DNA of 64,000 nt. Source: Allochromatium tepidum. GTDB lineage: Bacteria; Pseudomonadota; Gammaproteobacteria; Chromatiales; Chromatiaceae. Position 1 is the first letter of the stretch. The number at the start of each line of letters is the position of its first letter. This document shows, one piece after another, positions 9,119 through 23,014 of this stretch. The notes below the pieces were generated by a model. That model was not told where the DNA came from. It ran no database searches and saw only the letters and a program-made list of their open reading frames with translations. The stretch lies in contig NZ_AP024563.1 in NCBI RefSeq assembly GCF_018409545.1, forward strand, positions 1,566,755 to 1,630,754, read 5' to 3'. Made by a program: the position numbers and the translations under genes.

Positions 9119-10135
9119 TCAGTCTTTGGGTTTCTCGTGGTGCCCACCGAACTGATAGCGCATCGCCGACAGGAGCTGATTGGCGAAATCGCCCTCGCCG
9201 CGCGAGCCGAAGCGTTCGTAGAGCGCCGTGGTCAGCAGCGGGGCGGGGGTGCCGGTCTCGATCGCGGCCAGCGCCGTCCAGCGGCCTTCGCCCGAGTCCG
9301 AGACGCGGCCGCCGAACGCGCTGAGCCGGGGATCCTCGTGCAGGGCATTGGCCGTCAGGTCGAGCAGCCAGGAGGCGATGACGCTGCCGCGTCGCCAGAC
9401 CTCGGCGACATCGGCGAGCGGGATGTCGTACTGGTAGTGCTCGGGATGGGCGAGCGGCGCGGTTTCTGCGTCGCCGGCGCGATCCTCGCGTCCGATGCCG
9501 GCGTGGCGCAGGAGGTTGAAGCCCTCGGCATAGGCGCCCATGAGCGCGTATTCGATGCCGTTGTGGACCATCTTGACGAAATGTCCGGCGCCATTGGGTC
9601 CGCAGTGCAGATAGCCCTGTTCGGCGCGGCTCGGCGGACCCGAGCGTCCGGCCGTGCGCGGGATCTCACCGGCTCCGGGCGCGAGCGCGGCGAAGATCGG
9701 GTCGAGCCGCTCGACGACCTCGGGTTCGCCGCCGATCATCAGGCAATAGCCGCGCTCCAGGCCCCAGACGCCGCCGCTGGTGCCGCAGTCGACCAGATGC
9801 AGCCCCAGCGGACGCAGCCGCTCGGCGTGGACCAGATCGTCGCGATAGTGCGAGTTGCCGCCGTCGATCAGGGCATCGCCCGGTTCCAGATGCGGGATCA
9901 GATCCTCAATGACGCCGCCCACGGCCGCCGCCGGGATCATCAGCCAGACATGGCGCGGCGGCTCCAGTCGGGCGCGGAACTCAGCCGGATCGCTGATGGC
10001 GATCGCGCCCGCGTCGACCAGGGCCTGAGCCTTGGCCGGGTTGCGATTGTAAACGACGCATTGATGTCCGGCGCGCAGCAGGCGTCGCACCATGTTGGCG
10101 CCCATGCGCCCCAGACCGATCATGCCGATGTGCAT
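9119..10135 (-). CDS. gnd: 6-phosphogluconate dehydrogenase, decarboxylating (short YqeC/GndA type)
   Basis: A protein of 338 residues. The N-terminus MHIGMIGLGRMGANMVRRLL is the NAD(P)-binding motif of the family. The catalytic region GPNGAGHFVKMVHNGIEYAL contains the Lys-Asn pair that binds substrate, and YLDCGTSGG-like DCGTSGGVWG is also conserved. The length is that of the shorter bacterial form rather than the ~470-residue E. coli type. It oxidises 6-phosphogluconate to ribulose 5-phosphate in the oxidative pentose-phosphate pathway. It sits between glgX and maf on the same strand, 46 bp from glgX, which suggests a link between glycogen breakdown and pentose-phosphate flux. Confidence 0.92.
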   Translation of the reverse strand: MHIGMIGLGRMGANMVRRLLRAGHQCVVYNRNPAKAQALVDAGAIAISDPAEFRARLEPPRHVWLMIPAAAVGGVIEDLIPHLEPGDALIDGGNSHYRDDLVHAERLRPLGLHLVDCGTSGGVWGLERGYCLMIGGEPEVVERLDPIFAALAPGAGEIPRTAGRSGPPSRAEQGYLHCGPNGAGHFVKMVHNGIEYALMGAYAEGFNLLRHAGIGREDRAGDAETAPLAHPEHYQYDIPLADVAEVWRRGSVIASWLLDLTANALHEDPRLSAFGGRVSDSGEGRWTALAAIETGTPAPLLTTALYERFGSRGEGDFANQLLSAMRYQFGGHHEKPKD

Positions 10136-10181
10136 ATCGAGTGTCCTCCGTTGGTTGTCGTTCGCCCAGTCGCGGCAGGGT

Positions 10182-12266
<2,085 letters not shown>

Positions 12267-12297
12267 CGGCGGTCACTCCCAAATCGAGCGGATTCGC

Positions 12298-12390
12298 TCA
12301 TTTCAACATCGCCGGAACCAGCAGATAGCCGATCAGGGTTCCGACCAGGGTGCCGAGAATGGCGCCCAGGAGAATTCCGTACCATTTCAC
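12298..12390 (-). CDS. 30-residue single-span membrane microprotein with glycine-zipper pattern
   Basis: A short reading frame starts with GTG at 12390 and ends with TGA at 12298, encoding MKWYGILLGAILGTLVGTLI plus ten more residues ending in AMLK. The whole chain is one hydrophobic segment with glycines spaced every four residues (GxxxG repeats), flanked by Lys at both ends, as expected for a small inner-membrane protein that packs against a partner helix. AGGTGG lies 4 bases upstream of the GTG as a good ribosome-binding site. It is placed between the aminotransferase and glgX genes on the same strand. The function is not known, and homology cannot be judged from the sequence alone. Confidence 0.6.
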   Translation of the reverse strand: MKWYGILLGAILGTLVGTLIGYLLVPAMLK

Positions 12391-12460
12391 GTCGCCACCT
12401 CTATGGCCTCATTCGAGGCACGGGCTATTGTGCGTCCCCTTTGGTTGACTCGACAAGCGC

Positions 12461-13582
12461 TCATTCAAGGATTTCGTCGAGAATGTACATGGCGCGCTCC
12501 AGTGTTTCGAGCGGTGTATAAAAATGCGGCGAGAAACGAATACCGCCGCCACGCTGGGCGCAGAGTACGCGCCGCGCCATGAGCGACGAATAGAGCCTTG
12601 ATGACGACTCGCCCGGTACGCGGAAGGTGACGATCCCAGCGCGTCGTTCGGCATCGCGCGGCGTGAGCAGCTCGAATCCGCGTGCATCGATCAGGGCGAT
12701 GAGATGCGCTGTCCGTGCCTGCAAGCGGCGCCAGACCTCGTCCATCCCGATCTCGGCCAGCAGTGAGAGACTGGCCTCCAGCGCGTGCGCCCCGAGCAGA
12801 TTGGGACTGCCGCACTCGAAGCGGCGCGCGTCCCTGGCGGGCGTCCAGTCGGTGCGGTCGAAGTCGCCCGAATGCTCGACCATGTGCCAGCCGAACTGGC
12901 GCAGTGTCAGACGTTCGCGCAGTCCGGAGCGGACATAGAGCAGCGCCAGCCCCTCGGGGCCGAGCATCCATTTGTGCCCGTCGGCGACGACGAAATCGGC
13001 CTGAAAACGCTTGAGATCGAAGGGCAGGGCGCCCAAGCCCTGAATGGCATCTACGCACAGCAGGACGTCATTGGCCCGGCACCAAGCGCCGAGCCGCTCC
13101 AGATCCAGCCGCAGACCCGAGGCATACTGCACCCAGCTCACGGCGATCATCCGTGTCGAGTCGTCGCACAGCGCGATCAGGTCGGCTTCGGGGTCGCTGG
13201 AGCCGTCCAGATCCAATGCGCGCCAGGTCACGCCCTGATCGGCCAGCGACTCCCAGACCACCCGGTTGGAGGGGAACTCCTGGGCGATCCCGACGATGCT
13301 GTCCCCCGGCGTCCAGGGCAGGCCGTGCGCGATGACCGACAGCGCTTCCGACGTGTTCTTGGCCAGGGCGATGTCGGCGGTCTGATCGGCGCCGATCAGC
13401 CAGGCCAGACGCTCGCGCAGACGCTGCTCGACGGCGAGCCAGACGGGATAGTCGAGCGATCCCTGACGCGCGTTCTCCTCGGCGAAGCGCGTCACCGCCG
13501 CCACCGCGCGCCGCGGCCAGGGGCCGACGGCGGCATGGTTCAAGTGGCAGAGATCGGGATCGAGCGCGAACTCGTCGCTCAT
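12461..13582 (-). CDS. Class-V aminotransferase / cysteine desulfurase-like PLP enzyme
   Basis: A protein of 373 residues with the class-V fold-type-I pattern. It has an N-terminal HLNHAAVGPWPRRAV segment, the Asp that contacts the PLP ring in LCVDAIQGLGALP, and the PLP-binding lysine in VADGHKWMLGPEGLALLYV. The final region has GGIRFSPHFYTPLETL, typical of the substrate-carboxylate-binding arginine. The substrate cannot be deduced; NifS-like lyases, isopenicillin-N epimerase-like enzymes and kynureninase-type enzymes share this layout. Its ATG overlaps by one base the stop codon of the upstream L,D-transpeptidase gene (TGATG), so the two are translationally coupled. Confidence 0.85.
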   Translation of the reverse strand: MSDEFALDPDLCHLNHAAVGPWPRRAVAAVTRFAEENARQGSLDYPVWLAVEQRLRERLAWLIGADQTADIALAKNTSEALSVIAHGLPWTPGDSIVGIAQEFPSNRVVWESLADQGVTWRALDLDGSSDPEADLIALCDDSTRMIAVSWVQYASGLRLDLERLGAWCRANDVLLCVDAIQGLGALPFDLKRFQADFVVADGHKWMLGPEGLALLYVRSGLRERLTLRQFGWHMVEHSGDFDRTDWTPARDARRFECGSPNLLGAHALEASLSLLAEIGMDEVWRRLQARTAHLIALIDARGFELLTPRDAERRAGIVTFRVPGESSSRLYSSLMARRVLCAQRGGGIRFSPHFYTPLETLERAMYILDEILE

Positions 13583-15003
13583 CAGGTCGCGCTACCGGCC
13601 GGCGCGGCCGCTGGTGCCGCTGGCGGTTCGGGTTTGGCGGGCGCCGGACTCGGTGCCGGCTCAGCAGGTTTGGGCGCCGGAACCGGCGCCGGTTGAGGTG
13701 CGGGAGCACTCGTCTCCGCCGAACCCGCAGCGGGCTTGGGAGCCGGTGTGGGGGCTTCCTGGATCTCGGGTGCCGGCTTGTTAGGTGCCGGGGGCGTTGC
13801 CTCGGGCGAAACGGTCGGCGCCGCCGGTTGTGTCCCAGGGTGTCCAGTCGATGAATGAGATCCTCCGGCCGGCGGAGCGTTCTCGATGATCGAAGGCCGC
13901 GTGGGATCCGGCGTCGCTGGTGCGGATTGAGTGGCCCCAGGCGTCGGCGCAACGGTCGTCTGCTCGGATGGCTTCGCCGTCGTGGTCTCCGGAGACACGG
14001 CAGGCGCGCTCGTGTCGTGGGCAGCGGTTTTCGGCTGAGTCCCAGGTTCACGCATCCGCGTCTCACGCGCGTTCGTGGCATCGACTGTCCGAGCCGCCGA
14101 CGTCGCTTCGTCCTTCGCCACGGCATGGGATTCGGGTGCGGCGGCACCGACCTCAGCCGTGGGCGGGCTGGCCGTATCGGGCGCCGGCTCGGCCTGGGCG
14201 ACCTGTTGCGCCTTCCCGGCCTCGGCGGCGCGCTGTGCAGCGATCCGCTGCTCCTCAGCGCGGCGTGCGGCATTGGCGCGCTGCTTGGCGACATAATCGC
14301 CATAGCTCGGCCCCTTGCCCTCGATGGTCACGGGCGTCCCGTTCGACACATGACGGAAGACCACAGGCGCGATCTTGCTCGGCATCCGGATACAGCCATG
14401 TGAGGCGGGCTGGCCCGGATTGGGGATCGGCCCGGCGTGCAGGCCCACGCCATCCTCGGTCAAACGCATGAAGAAGGGCATGTGCGCGCCCTCGAAGCGT
14501 CCGCCGTCGGGGATGGGATCACGCCCGACCTTGACGCTGGAGCGCAGGACGCGACCGCCCTTGCCATAGACCTTGCCGTAGAGATTCGAGCGCTTGTTCT
14601 CGACCTTCTCAGTCACCTGGAAACGGCCGGTCGGGGTCGGATATTTGGAGATGCCGGTGGCGACCATGCTCCAACCGATCTCTTCGTCGCCCGAATAGAA
14701 ACGAGCTTTCTGTTCATTGGTGTTGACGACGATGCGCGTGACCTTACGTCCATCGCCCTTCCACTCATAGAGCGGAGTCGACATCTTTTGGTCTTTTTCC
14801 GGCGGCGCCTCGGTCGCGGCCCCCGGAGACGCCGCTGTTCCTGCCGACTCTTCGGCGACGACGGACTCGGTCGGCGGCGCGTCCTTTTTGGTGTTGAAGC
14901 GTGCGAGTCCATCGCACCCCACCAGCCCGAGTAGGATGAGTGAGCTGACGCCGGTCTTGAACGAGACCGACGTAAAAGCGAGGATCTTGGAATTGGTGGT
15001 CAT
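13582..15003 (-). CDS. L,D-transpeptidase (YkuD domain) lipoprotein with long Pro/Ala-rich tail
   Basis: A protein of 473 residues starting at the ATG at 15003. A hydrophobic signal with lipobox LVGC (Cys30) indicates membrane anchoring. The YkuD catalytic domain spans roughly residues 75-225 and ends with the active-site motif ASHGCIRMPS; the catalytic His is in VGLHAGPIPN. The remaining half is low-complexity Pro/Ala/Thr/Glu sequence, probably a flexible wall-spanning or interaction region. The enzyme makes 3-3 peptidoglycan cross-links or attaches proteins to the wall. The longer in-frame opening upstream to 15093 lacks a signal-like start. It is divergent from metH. Confidence 0.88.
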   Translation of the reverse strand: MTTNSKILAFTSVSFKTGVSSLILLGLVGCDGLARFNTKKDAPPTESVVAEESAGTAASPGAATEAPPEKDQKMSTPLYEWKGDGRKVTRIVVNTNEQKARFYSGDEEIGWSMVATGISKYPTPTGRFQVTEKVENKRSNLYGKVYGKGGRVLRSSVKVGRDPIPDGGRFEGAHMPFFMRLTEDGVGLHAGPIPNPGQPASHGCIRMPSKIAPVVFRHVSNGTPVTIEGKGPSYGDYVAKQRANAARRAEEQRIAAQRAAEAGKAQQVAQAEPAPDTASPPTAEVGAAAPESHAVAKDEATSAARTVDATNARETRMREPGTQPKTAAHDTSAPAVSPETTTAKPSEQTTVAPTPGATQSAPATPDPTRPSIIENAPPAGGSHSSTGHPGTQPAAPTVSPEATPPAPNKPAPEIQEAPTPAPKPAAGSAETSAPAPQPAPVPAPKPAEPAPSPAPAKPEPPAAPAAAPAGSAT

Positions 15004-15290
15004 GGTGCTGTGATTTCCCGAGCCTCGATGGGCACCGTCATTTTTGATTGTGAGATGGCGTATTAGCATAGCGCGACCGGGTTGCGAGGGCACGCCTTGA
15101 ACGCCTGTGAATTGGTGTACGAACGGTCTTTTGGGCGCGAAGCCATGAACAAAGACCGGTGCTCATGGTATCGTTCCCGCCTTTGAGAGGCGCCTGTGGC
15201 GCGAATTCTCCCAAGCGTCCGGCCAAAGAGATCCACGCCGCTCGCCGCCGCGCCGTCCACGCGCTCGACTTCTTCCAGCCGTGAGTCCCC
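15004..15290. promoter_or_regulatory. Divergent intergenic region between the L,D-transpeptidase gene and metH
   Basis: This 287-bp region must contain promoters for both genes. I looked for cobalamin, SAM and SAH riboswitch cores and saw none. A short hairpin-capable stretch (GAGAGGCGCC...GGCGCGAATTCTC, about 15186-15211) is present. No box is called. Confidence 0.4.
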
Positions 15291-19064
<3,774 letters not shown>

Positions 19065-19102
19065 AGCTAGACCTGGAGGCCGAGAAACAGCTTGTCGTTA
19101 TC

Positions 19103-19113
19103 TGTTGCGTCCC
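19103..19113 (+). repeat. Left copy of an 11-bp direct repeat flanking hicAB
   Basis: TGTTGCGTCCC here is repeated at 19794-19804, immediately after the hicB stop. In both places a related CGATGG follows within ten bases. The pair brackets hicAB. Confidence 0.45.
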
Positions 19114-19126
19114 GCGCACGATGGTT

Positions 19127-19163
19127 GCATCGCCCGGCCGCAAGGTCGGGCGTGGATTGAAAC
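19127..19163 (+). CRISPR. Solitary CRISPR-type repeat (no array)
   Basis: This 37-bp stretch has the form of a hairpin-type CRISPR repeat. CGCCCGGCC (19131-19139) pairs with GGTCGGGCG (19144-19152) around a GCAA loop, followed by GTGGATTGAAAC (19152-19163), the 3' tail typical of type I repeats. No second copy is seen within several hundred bases and no cas gene is in the window. It is therefore either an orphan repeat left by deletion of an array or a repeat carried in by an element. Confidence 0.5.
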
Positions 19164-19187
19164 AACGCCCTGGATTGTTCGTGCTAT

Positions 19188-19202
19188 CAGTATTTGATAC
19201 TG
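19188..19202 (+). promoter_or_regulatory. Perfect palindrome upstream of hicA, likely HicB operator
   Basis: CAGTATTTGATACTG is a 15-bp palindrome with 6-bp arms, ending 7 bp before the hicA ATG. HicB antitoxins with a C-terminal ribbon-helix-helix or HTH domain repress their own operon by binding such short dyads. That is the likely role here. Confidence 0.55.
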
Positions 19203-19209
19203 TTTCGCC

Positions 19210-19464
19210 ATGAACAGCACGCACCGGAAAACCCTGGAGGCGATCTTCGCCACCCCCGTCAACGGCAACCTGCCCTGGCGCAAGATCGAAGCCTTGTTGT
19301 TAGCGCTCGGTGCGGACAAACACGAAGGCTCCGGCTCTGCCGTGACCTTTTTCCTCAACGGTCAACGCGCCGACTTTCACCGCCCGCATCCTCAGAAAGA
19401 AGCCCTGAAATACCGCGTGAAAGCGGTACGCGAATTACTCGAACACGCCGGGTTCAAACCATGA
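19210..19464 (+). CDS. hicA: HicA-family mRNA interferase toxin
   Basis: A protein of 84 residues with the double-stranded-RNA-binding-like HicA fold. It has the pattern PWRKIEALLLALGAD, a central GSGSAVTFFLNG strand, and the catalytic-histidine region RADFHRPHPQKEAL. HicA toxins cleave mRNA and are neutralised by the adjacent HicB. Its stop overlaps the hicB start (ATGA at 19461-19464), the usual coupling in this toxin-first operon. The length is at the upper end for the family but complete. Confidence 0.88.
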   Translation: MNSTHRKTLEAIFATPVNGNLPWRKIEALLLALGADKHEGSGSAVTFFLNGQRADFHRPHPQKEALKYRVKAVRELLEHAGFKP

Positions 19465-19793
19465 ACGCTATGACCTATCGCGGGTATGCCGCACGCATCG
19501 AATACGACGCCGATGATCGGATCTTTGTTGGGCGACTGGCGGGAATCAAGGACATCGCCGTGTTCCACGGAACCACCGTCGATGAGTTGGAAACGGCCTT
19601 CCATGAAACCGTCGATCATTATTTGGAGGTCAGCGCCCGCACCGGACGCCCTGCACAAAAACCCTACTCGGGTCGCGTGCTGCTACGCCTCGATCCGGAA
19701 ACCCATGCCGCGATGGCGGTGGCCGCCGAGCTGTCCGGAGTCAGTCTCAACCAGTGGGCGGTCAGCGCGCTGAAGGAGGCGGTACAGCATTAA
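19461..19793 (+). CDS. hicB: HicB-family antitoxin with C-terminal DNA-binding domain
   Basis: A protein of 110 residues. The N-terminal partial RNase-H-like HicB domain is recognised by YRGYAARIEYDADDRIFVG and a following FHGTTVDELETAFHETVDHYL. The C-terminal ~40 residues (RLDPETHAAMAVAAELSGVS then LNQWAVSALKEAV) form an Arc-type ribbon-helix-helix, so the protein should bind both HicA and DNA. It overlaps hicA by 4 bases. The palindrome just upstream of hicA is the likely operator. Confidence 0.88.
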   Translation: MNAMTYRGYAARIEYDADDRIFVGRLAGIKDIAVFHGTTVDELETAFHETVDHYLEVSARTGRPAQKPYSGRVLLRLDPETHAAMAVAAELSGVSLNQWAVSALKEAVQH

Positions 19794-20113
19794 TGTTGCG
19801 TCCCATACGATGGGACGGATCTGGCCATCCGCTTCCCACAAGTGGCTGGATCATGCCTTGAAGTCCCTTGGGGAAACGGTTCGATAGCCAATTGTGTTCG
19901 CTTCCTGAGCCCCCCTTCCTGGAAACAAAGAGCGCTTTACTGTAGGATGTTGACCAATTCGCTGATTTATTAGCGCGAAGGTTATCTCCGCGGACGAATG
20001 GATCGGTCATCGGCGACCGATCCGTACTCACCGCGTCCAGAGTGAATCGAGACTGCACTTGCTCGGGTCGTCGGCGACCGCAGATGTCTTCGCGACAGAC
20101 TCAGGAGAGTGCC
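19794..20113. other. Intergenic stretch with direct repeat and a perfect 9-bp stem
   Basis: This 320-bp stretch starts with the right copy of the repeat TGTTGCGTCCC (19794-19804). A perfect inverted repeat GGATCGGTC / GACCGATCC (20000-20008 and 20015-20023) with a 6-base loop lies about 90 bp before the amidotransferase start. There is no T-run, so it is more likely a regulatory site or repeat than a terminator. CAGGAGAG at about 20101-20108 is the ribosome-binding site of the next gene. No coding sequence is supported. Confidence 0.45.
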
Positions 20114-21890
20114 ATGTGTGGTTTCTGCGGAGAGATCCGCTTCGATGATGTCCCCGTCGATCTCGACGCCCTGAGCGCCATGAGCGCTTCGATGCAGCCA
20201 CGCGGTCCCGACGGGCACGGCGCCTGGCAGCAGGGACGGGTAGCACTGGCACACCGACGTCTGTCCATCATCGATCTGAGCACTCACGCCGCCCAACCCA
20301 TGGTCGACAGCAAACTCGGGCTGTCGATCGCCTTCAACGGCTGCATCTACAACTACCAGGCCCTGCGTGAAGAACTGAGCGCCAAGGGCTATCGCTTCTT
20401 CTCAAACGGCGACACCGAGGTGGTGCTCAAGGCGTTCCATGCCTGGGGTGCGGACTGCGTCGAGCGCTTCCATGGCATGTTCGCCTTCGCCATCGTCGAG
20501 CGCGATTCGGGCCGGTTGACGCTGGCGCGCGATCGGCTCGGCATCAAGCCGCTCTATTACGCCGAGGTCGCCGGCGGTCCGCGCTTTGCTTCGACGCTGC
20601 CGGCCCTGCTCGCCGGCGGCGGCCTGAACACCGACATCGACCCGGTGGCGCTGCATCACTACATGCACTTCCATGCCGTGGTGCCGGCGCCCCATACCAT
20701 CCTCGCCGGCGTACGCAAGCTCCCGCCCGCAACCCTCCGCGTCATCGAACCCGACGGGCGCCATCGCGACCGGGTCTATTGGGAGCCGGTGTTCGAGCCG
20801 CGCCCCGAAGAACGCGGTCTGAGTTTCGAGGACTGGCGGGAACGGATATTCCGGCGAGTCTGCGCACAGCGGTCGCCCGCCGTCTGGTCGCCGACGTCGA
20901 TGTCGGGGTGCTGCTCTCGGGCGGGCTGGATTCGAGCCTGATCGTCGGCCTGCTCGCCGAACAGGGGCAACAGGGACTCAACACCTTCTCGGTCGGATTC
21001 GAGACGGTCGGCGACGAGGTCGGCGATGAGTTCCAGTATTCGGACATCATCGCCCGTCACTATGGCACCACGCACCACAAGATCCAGGTCGACTCGGCGG
21101 TGCATCTGCTGCCCGAACTGCCCAACTGCGTGCGCGCCATGTCCGAACCCATGGTCAGCCATGACGCCGTCGGCTTCTATCTGCTCTCGCACGAGGTTTC
21201 CAAACACGTCAAGGTGGTGCAGAGCGGACAGGGCGCCGATGAGGTGTTCGCCGGCTATCACTGGTATCCGCCCCTGGTCGGCAGTCGTGATCCGTCCGCC
21301 GACTATGCGCGCGCCTTCTGCGACCGCGATCAGGACGAATACCGGCGCGCGGTCGATCCGCGTTTCCACGGCGAGGACCACAGCCGCGCCTTCATCGCCG
21401 CGCACTTCGCCCGCCCCGGCGCCGAGGCTCCGGTCGACAAGGCGTTGCGTCTGGATCAGCAGATCATGCTGGTCGACGATCCGGTCAAGCGCGTCGACAA
21501 CATGACCATGGCCTGGGGGCTGGAGGCGCGGGTGCCCTTCCTCGATCACGATCTGGTCGAGCTGGCCGCACGGATGCCGGACGCGCACAAGCTGTGCGAC
21601 GACGGCAAGGGCGTGCTCAAGGCGATCGGGCGGCGGATCATCCCGAGCGAGGTCATCGACCGGCCCAAGGGCTATTTTCCCGTGCCGGCGCTCAAGTATC
21701 CGCGCGGGCCGGTGCTGGAGATGATGCGCGATCTGCTGCATTCCTCCCCGGCGCGCGCACGCGGTCTGTTCCAGTCCGACTATGTCGAGACCCTGCTCGC
21801 CGCGCCCGAAGCGCACATCACCCCCCCCTGCGCGGCTCCAAACTCTGGCAGATCGCGCTTCTGGATCTGTGGTTGCAGCAGCAGGGTTGA
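20114..21890 (+). pseudogene. N-acetylglutaminylglutamine amidotransferase (asparagine synthase family), two frameshifts
   Basis: The gene encodes an asparagine-synthetase-like protein beginning MCGFCGEIRF with the glutaminase nucleophile Cys2. The synthetase domain contains the pyrophosphate loop LLSGGLDSSL. Closest in wording is the family that makes N-acetylglutaminylglutamine amide, an osmoprotectant dipeptide. The frame breaks at about 20850 (a missing base; ...DWRERI continues as ...ASLRTAVARR in the next frame). It breaks again in a run of eight C at 21821-21828, after which the true C-terminus LRGSKLWQIALLDLWLQQQG is found in the third frame, ending at 21890. Both are -1 type. The partner genes usually found downstream are absent; an IS element begins 30 bp later. 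A sequencing error in the C-run is possible, but the first shift is not in a homopolymer. Confidence 0.8.
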
Positions 21891-21919
21891 TGCATGCCGC
21901 CCGAAGGACGATCCATACA

Positions 21920-21927
21920 TATCACTT
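21920..21927 (+). repeat. Target-site duplication of the outer element, left copy
   Basis: TATCACTT here is repeated at 23187-23194, directly outside the perfect 25-bp terminal inverted repeats of the outer element. Eight base pairs is the usual duplication size of IS1595-family elements. Confidence 0.85.
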
Positions 21928-21971
21928 CCTGATTAGTTACGAAGCTCAGCACATTCATGCTCACTGTAATT

Positions 21972-21979
21972 CATTGTTT
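21972..21979 (+). repeat. Target-site duplication of the inner IS, left copy
   Basis: CATTGTTT here is repeated at 23015-23022, immediately outside the inner element's ends. It shows that the inner IS inserted into the outer element. Confidence 0.85.
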
Positions 21980-23014
21980 CCTGATTATTAACATAGCTCA
22001 GCTAGTTTGAGGAGGCGATGCGGCATTGGGGGTGTACGCACCGCGGCTTTGCCCAAGCGCGGCAGCATGGCGGCGAGGTCGAAGCGGCGATTGAAGCGAT
22101 AGCAGAACTCGGCGAGGTGGCGCGGCAGATGCTTGCCGCTGAGATGATGGTAGGAGCCTTGCAGGCTGTTTTTGACGTTGCCCAGCACGGTATTGAGCCA
22201 CTGGAACTCAGGAATCTCCATGCTGGGGTGGCCGCCGCCGGTGACGATCGGCTGGTGCTCGAATCCGGCCGCGGCGATGGCGCTGAAGCAGGACAATCCA
22301 TCCGTGCGGATGAGGGCGCTGGGGTCAAAGTGGCGCTTGGCGAAGCGTTCGACCTCGGTTTTGCGGAAGCCGGCGACTTTACCCAAGCGCAGGCCGATGG
22401 GGTGGTTGTCCTCGTCGCACGAGAGCGCGGCGATGAATGGAACCTTGTTCGGTGAGCCGCGCCCGCGCTTGCCCCCGTGGTGCTCGCCGCCCCAGTAGGC
22501 GTCGTCGACCTCGATGACGCCGCTGAGCGGCGTTTGATCGTCGCGCTCTTTCATGACTTGCAACAATTTGTGCTTAACCCGCCACGCCGTCAAATAGGAC
22601 ACGCCCAGATGCCGTTTGAGCTCCAGGGCCGAGATCCCGTTTTTCTGCTGTGTCAGCAGAAACATCGCCGAAAACCAGGTCGTCAGCGGCAACTTGGTCG
22701 CCTCAAAGATCGTTCCGGCGATCAGTGAGGTTTGATGATGACAGTGGCGACACTGCAACAGCGCCCGCGTGCGCAAGCGCACCGGCTCACCCGCGTGTCC
22801 GCAGCTCGGGCAGACGAAGCCTTGCGGCCAACGCCACTGTTCAAGGGCCTGTTTGCACTGGTCCTCGGTTCCGTAGTTCTGGAGAAACTCCGGCAAACTC
22901 AAGCCTTTCTGAAACTGAATCGTGTTCTGAGGCATCAGCTGTCTCCGGTGAGTGGCATCTACTGAGAGTGTAGACTAGAAGAGACGAGTCTGCTGAGGTT
23001 CGTAACTAATCAGG
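21980..23014 (-). mobile_element. Complete IS1595-family insertion sequence, 1035 bp
   Basis: The ends are related inverted repeats (21980-22002 and 22992-23014; 18 of 23 positions match). They carry the same CCTGATTA...CTCAGC pattern as the outer element, and 8-bp duplications CATTGTTT surround the element. It carries one transposase gene on the minus strand. The outer and inner elements share end sequences, so the inner transposase could in principle mobilise the outer one. Confidence 0.85.
21988..22935 (-). CDS. IS1595-family transposase
   Basis: A protein of 315 residues. An N-terminal zinc-ribbon (CPSCG ... CRHCHHQTS) is followed by a helix-turn-helix region (GISALELKRHLGVSYLTAWR) and the DDE-type domain of the ISXO2 kind, starting with VIEVDDAYWGGEHHGGKRGRG. 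Further conserved blocks are SALIRTDGL and the late glutamate/histidine region around GNVKNSLQGSYHHLSGKHLP. The stop codon (21988-21990) lies inside the terminal inverted repeat. The gene is intact and probably active. A diverged C-terminal fragment of a relative is found at 37563-37820. Confidence 0.93.
   Translation of the reverse strand: MPQNTIQFQKGLSLPEFLQNYGTEDQCKQALEQWRWPQGFVCPSCGHAGEPVRLRTRALLQCRHCHHQTSLIAGTIFEATKLPLTTWFSAMFLLTQQKNGISALELKRHLGVSYLTAWRVKHKLLQVMKERDDQTPLSGVIEVDDAYWGGEHHGGKRGRGSPNKVPFIAALSCDEDNHPIGLRLGKVAGFRKTEVERFAKRHFDPSALIRTDGLSCFSAIAAAGFEHQPIVTGGGHPSMEIPEFQWLNTVLGNVKNSLQGSYHHLSGKHLPRHLAEFCYRFNRRFDLAAMLPRLGKAAVRTPPMPHRLLKLAELC

Noticed and set aside
15004..15290. Possible cobalamin or SAH riboswitch before metH
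   Set aside because: The conserved cores of these riboswitches are not present; only a weak hairpin is visible.
19127..19163. A full CRISPR array
   Set aside because: Only one repeat unit is present and no cas genes occur in the window.
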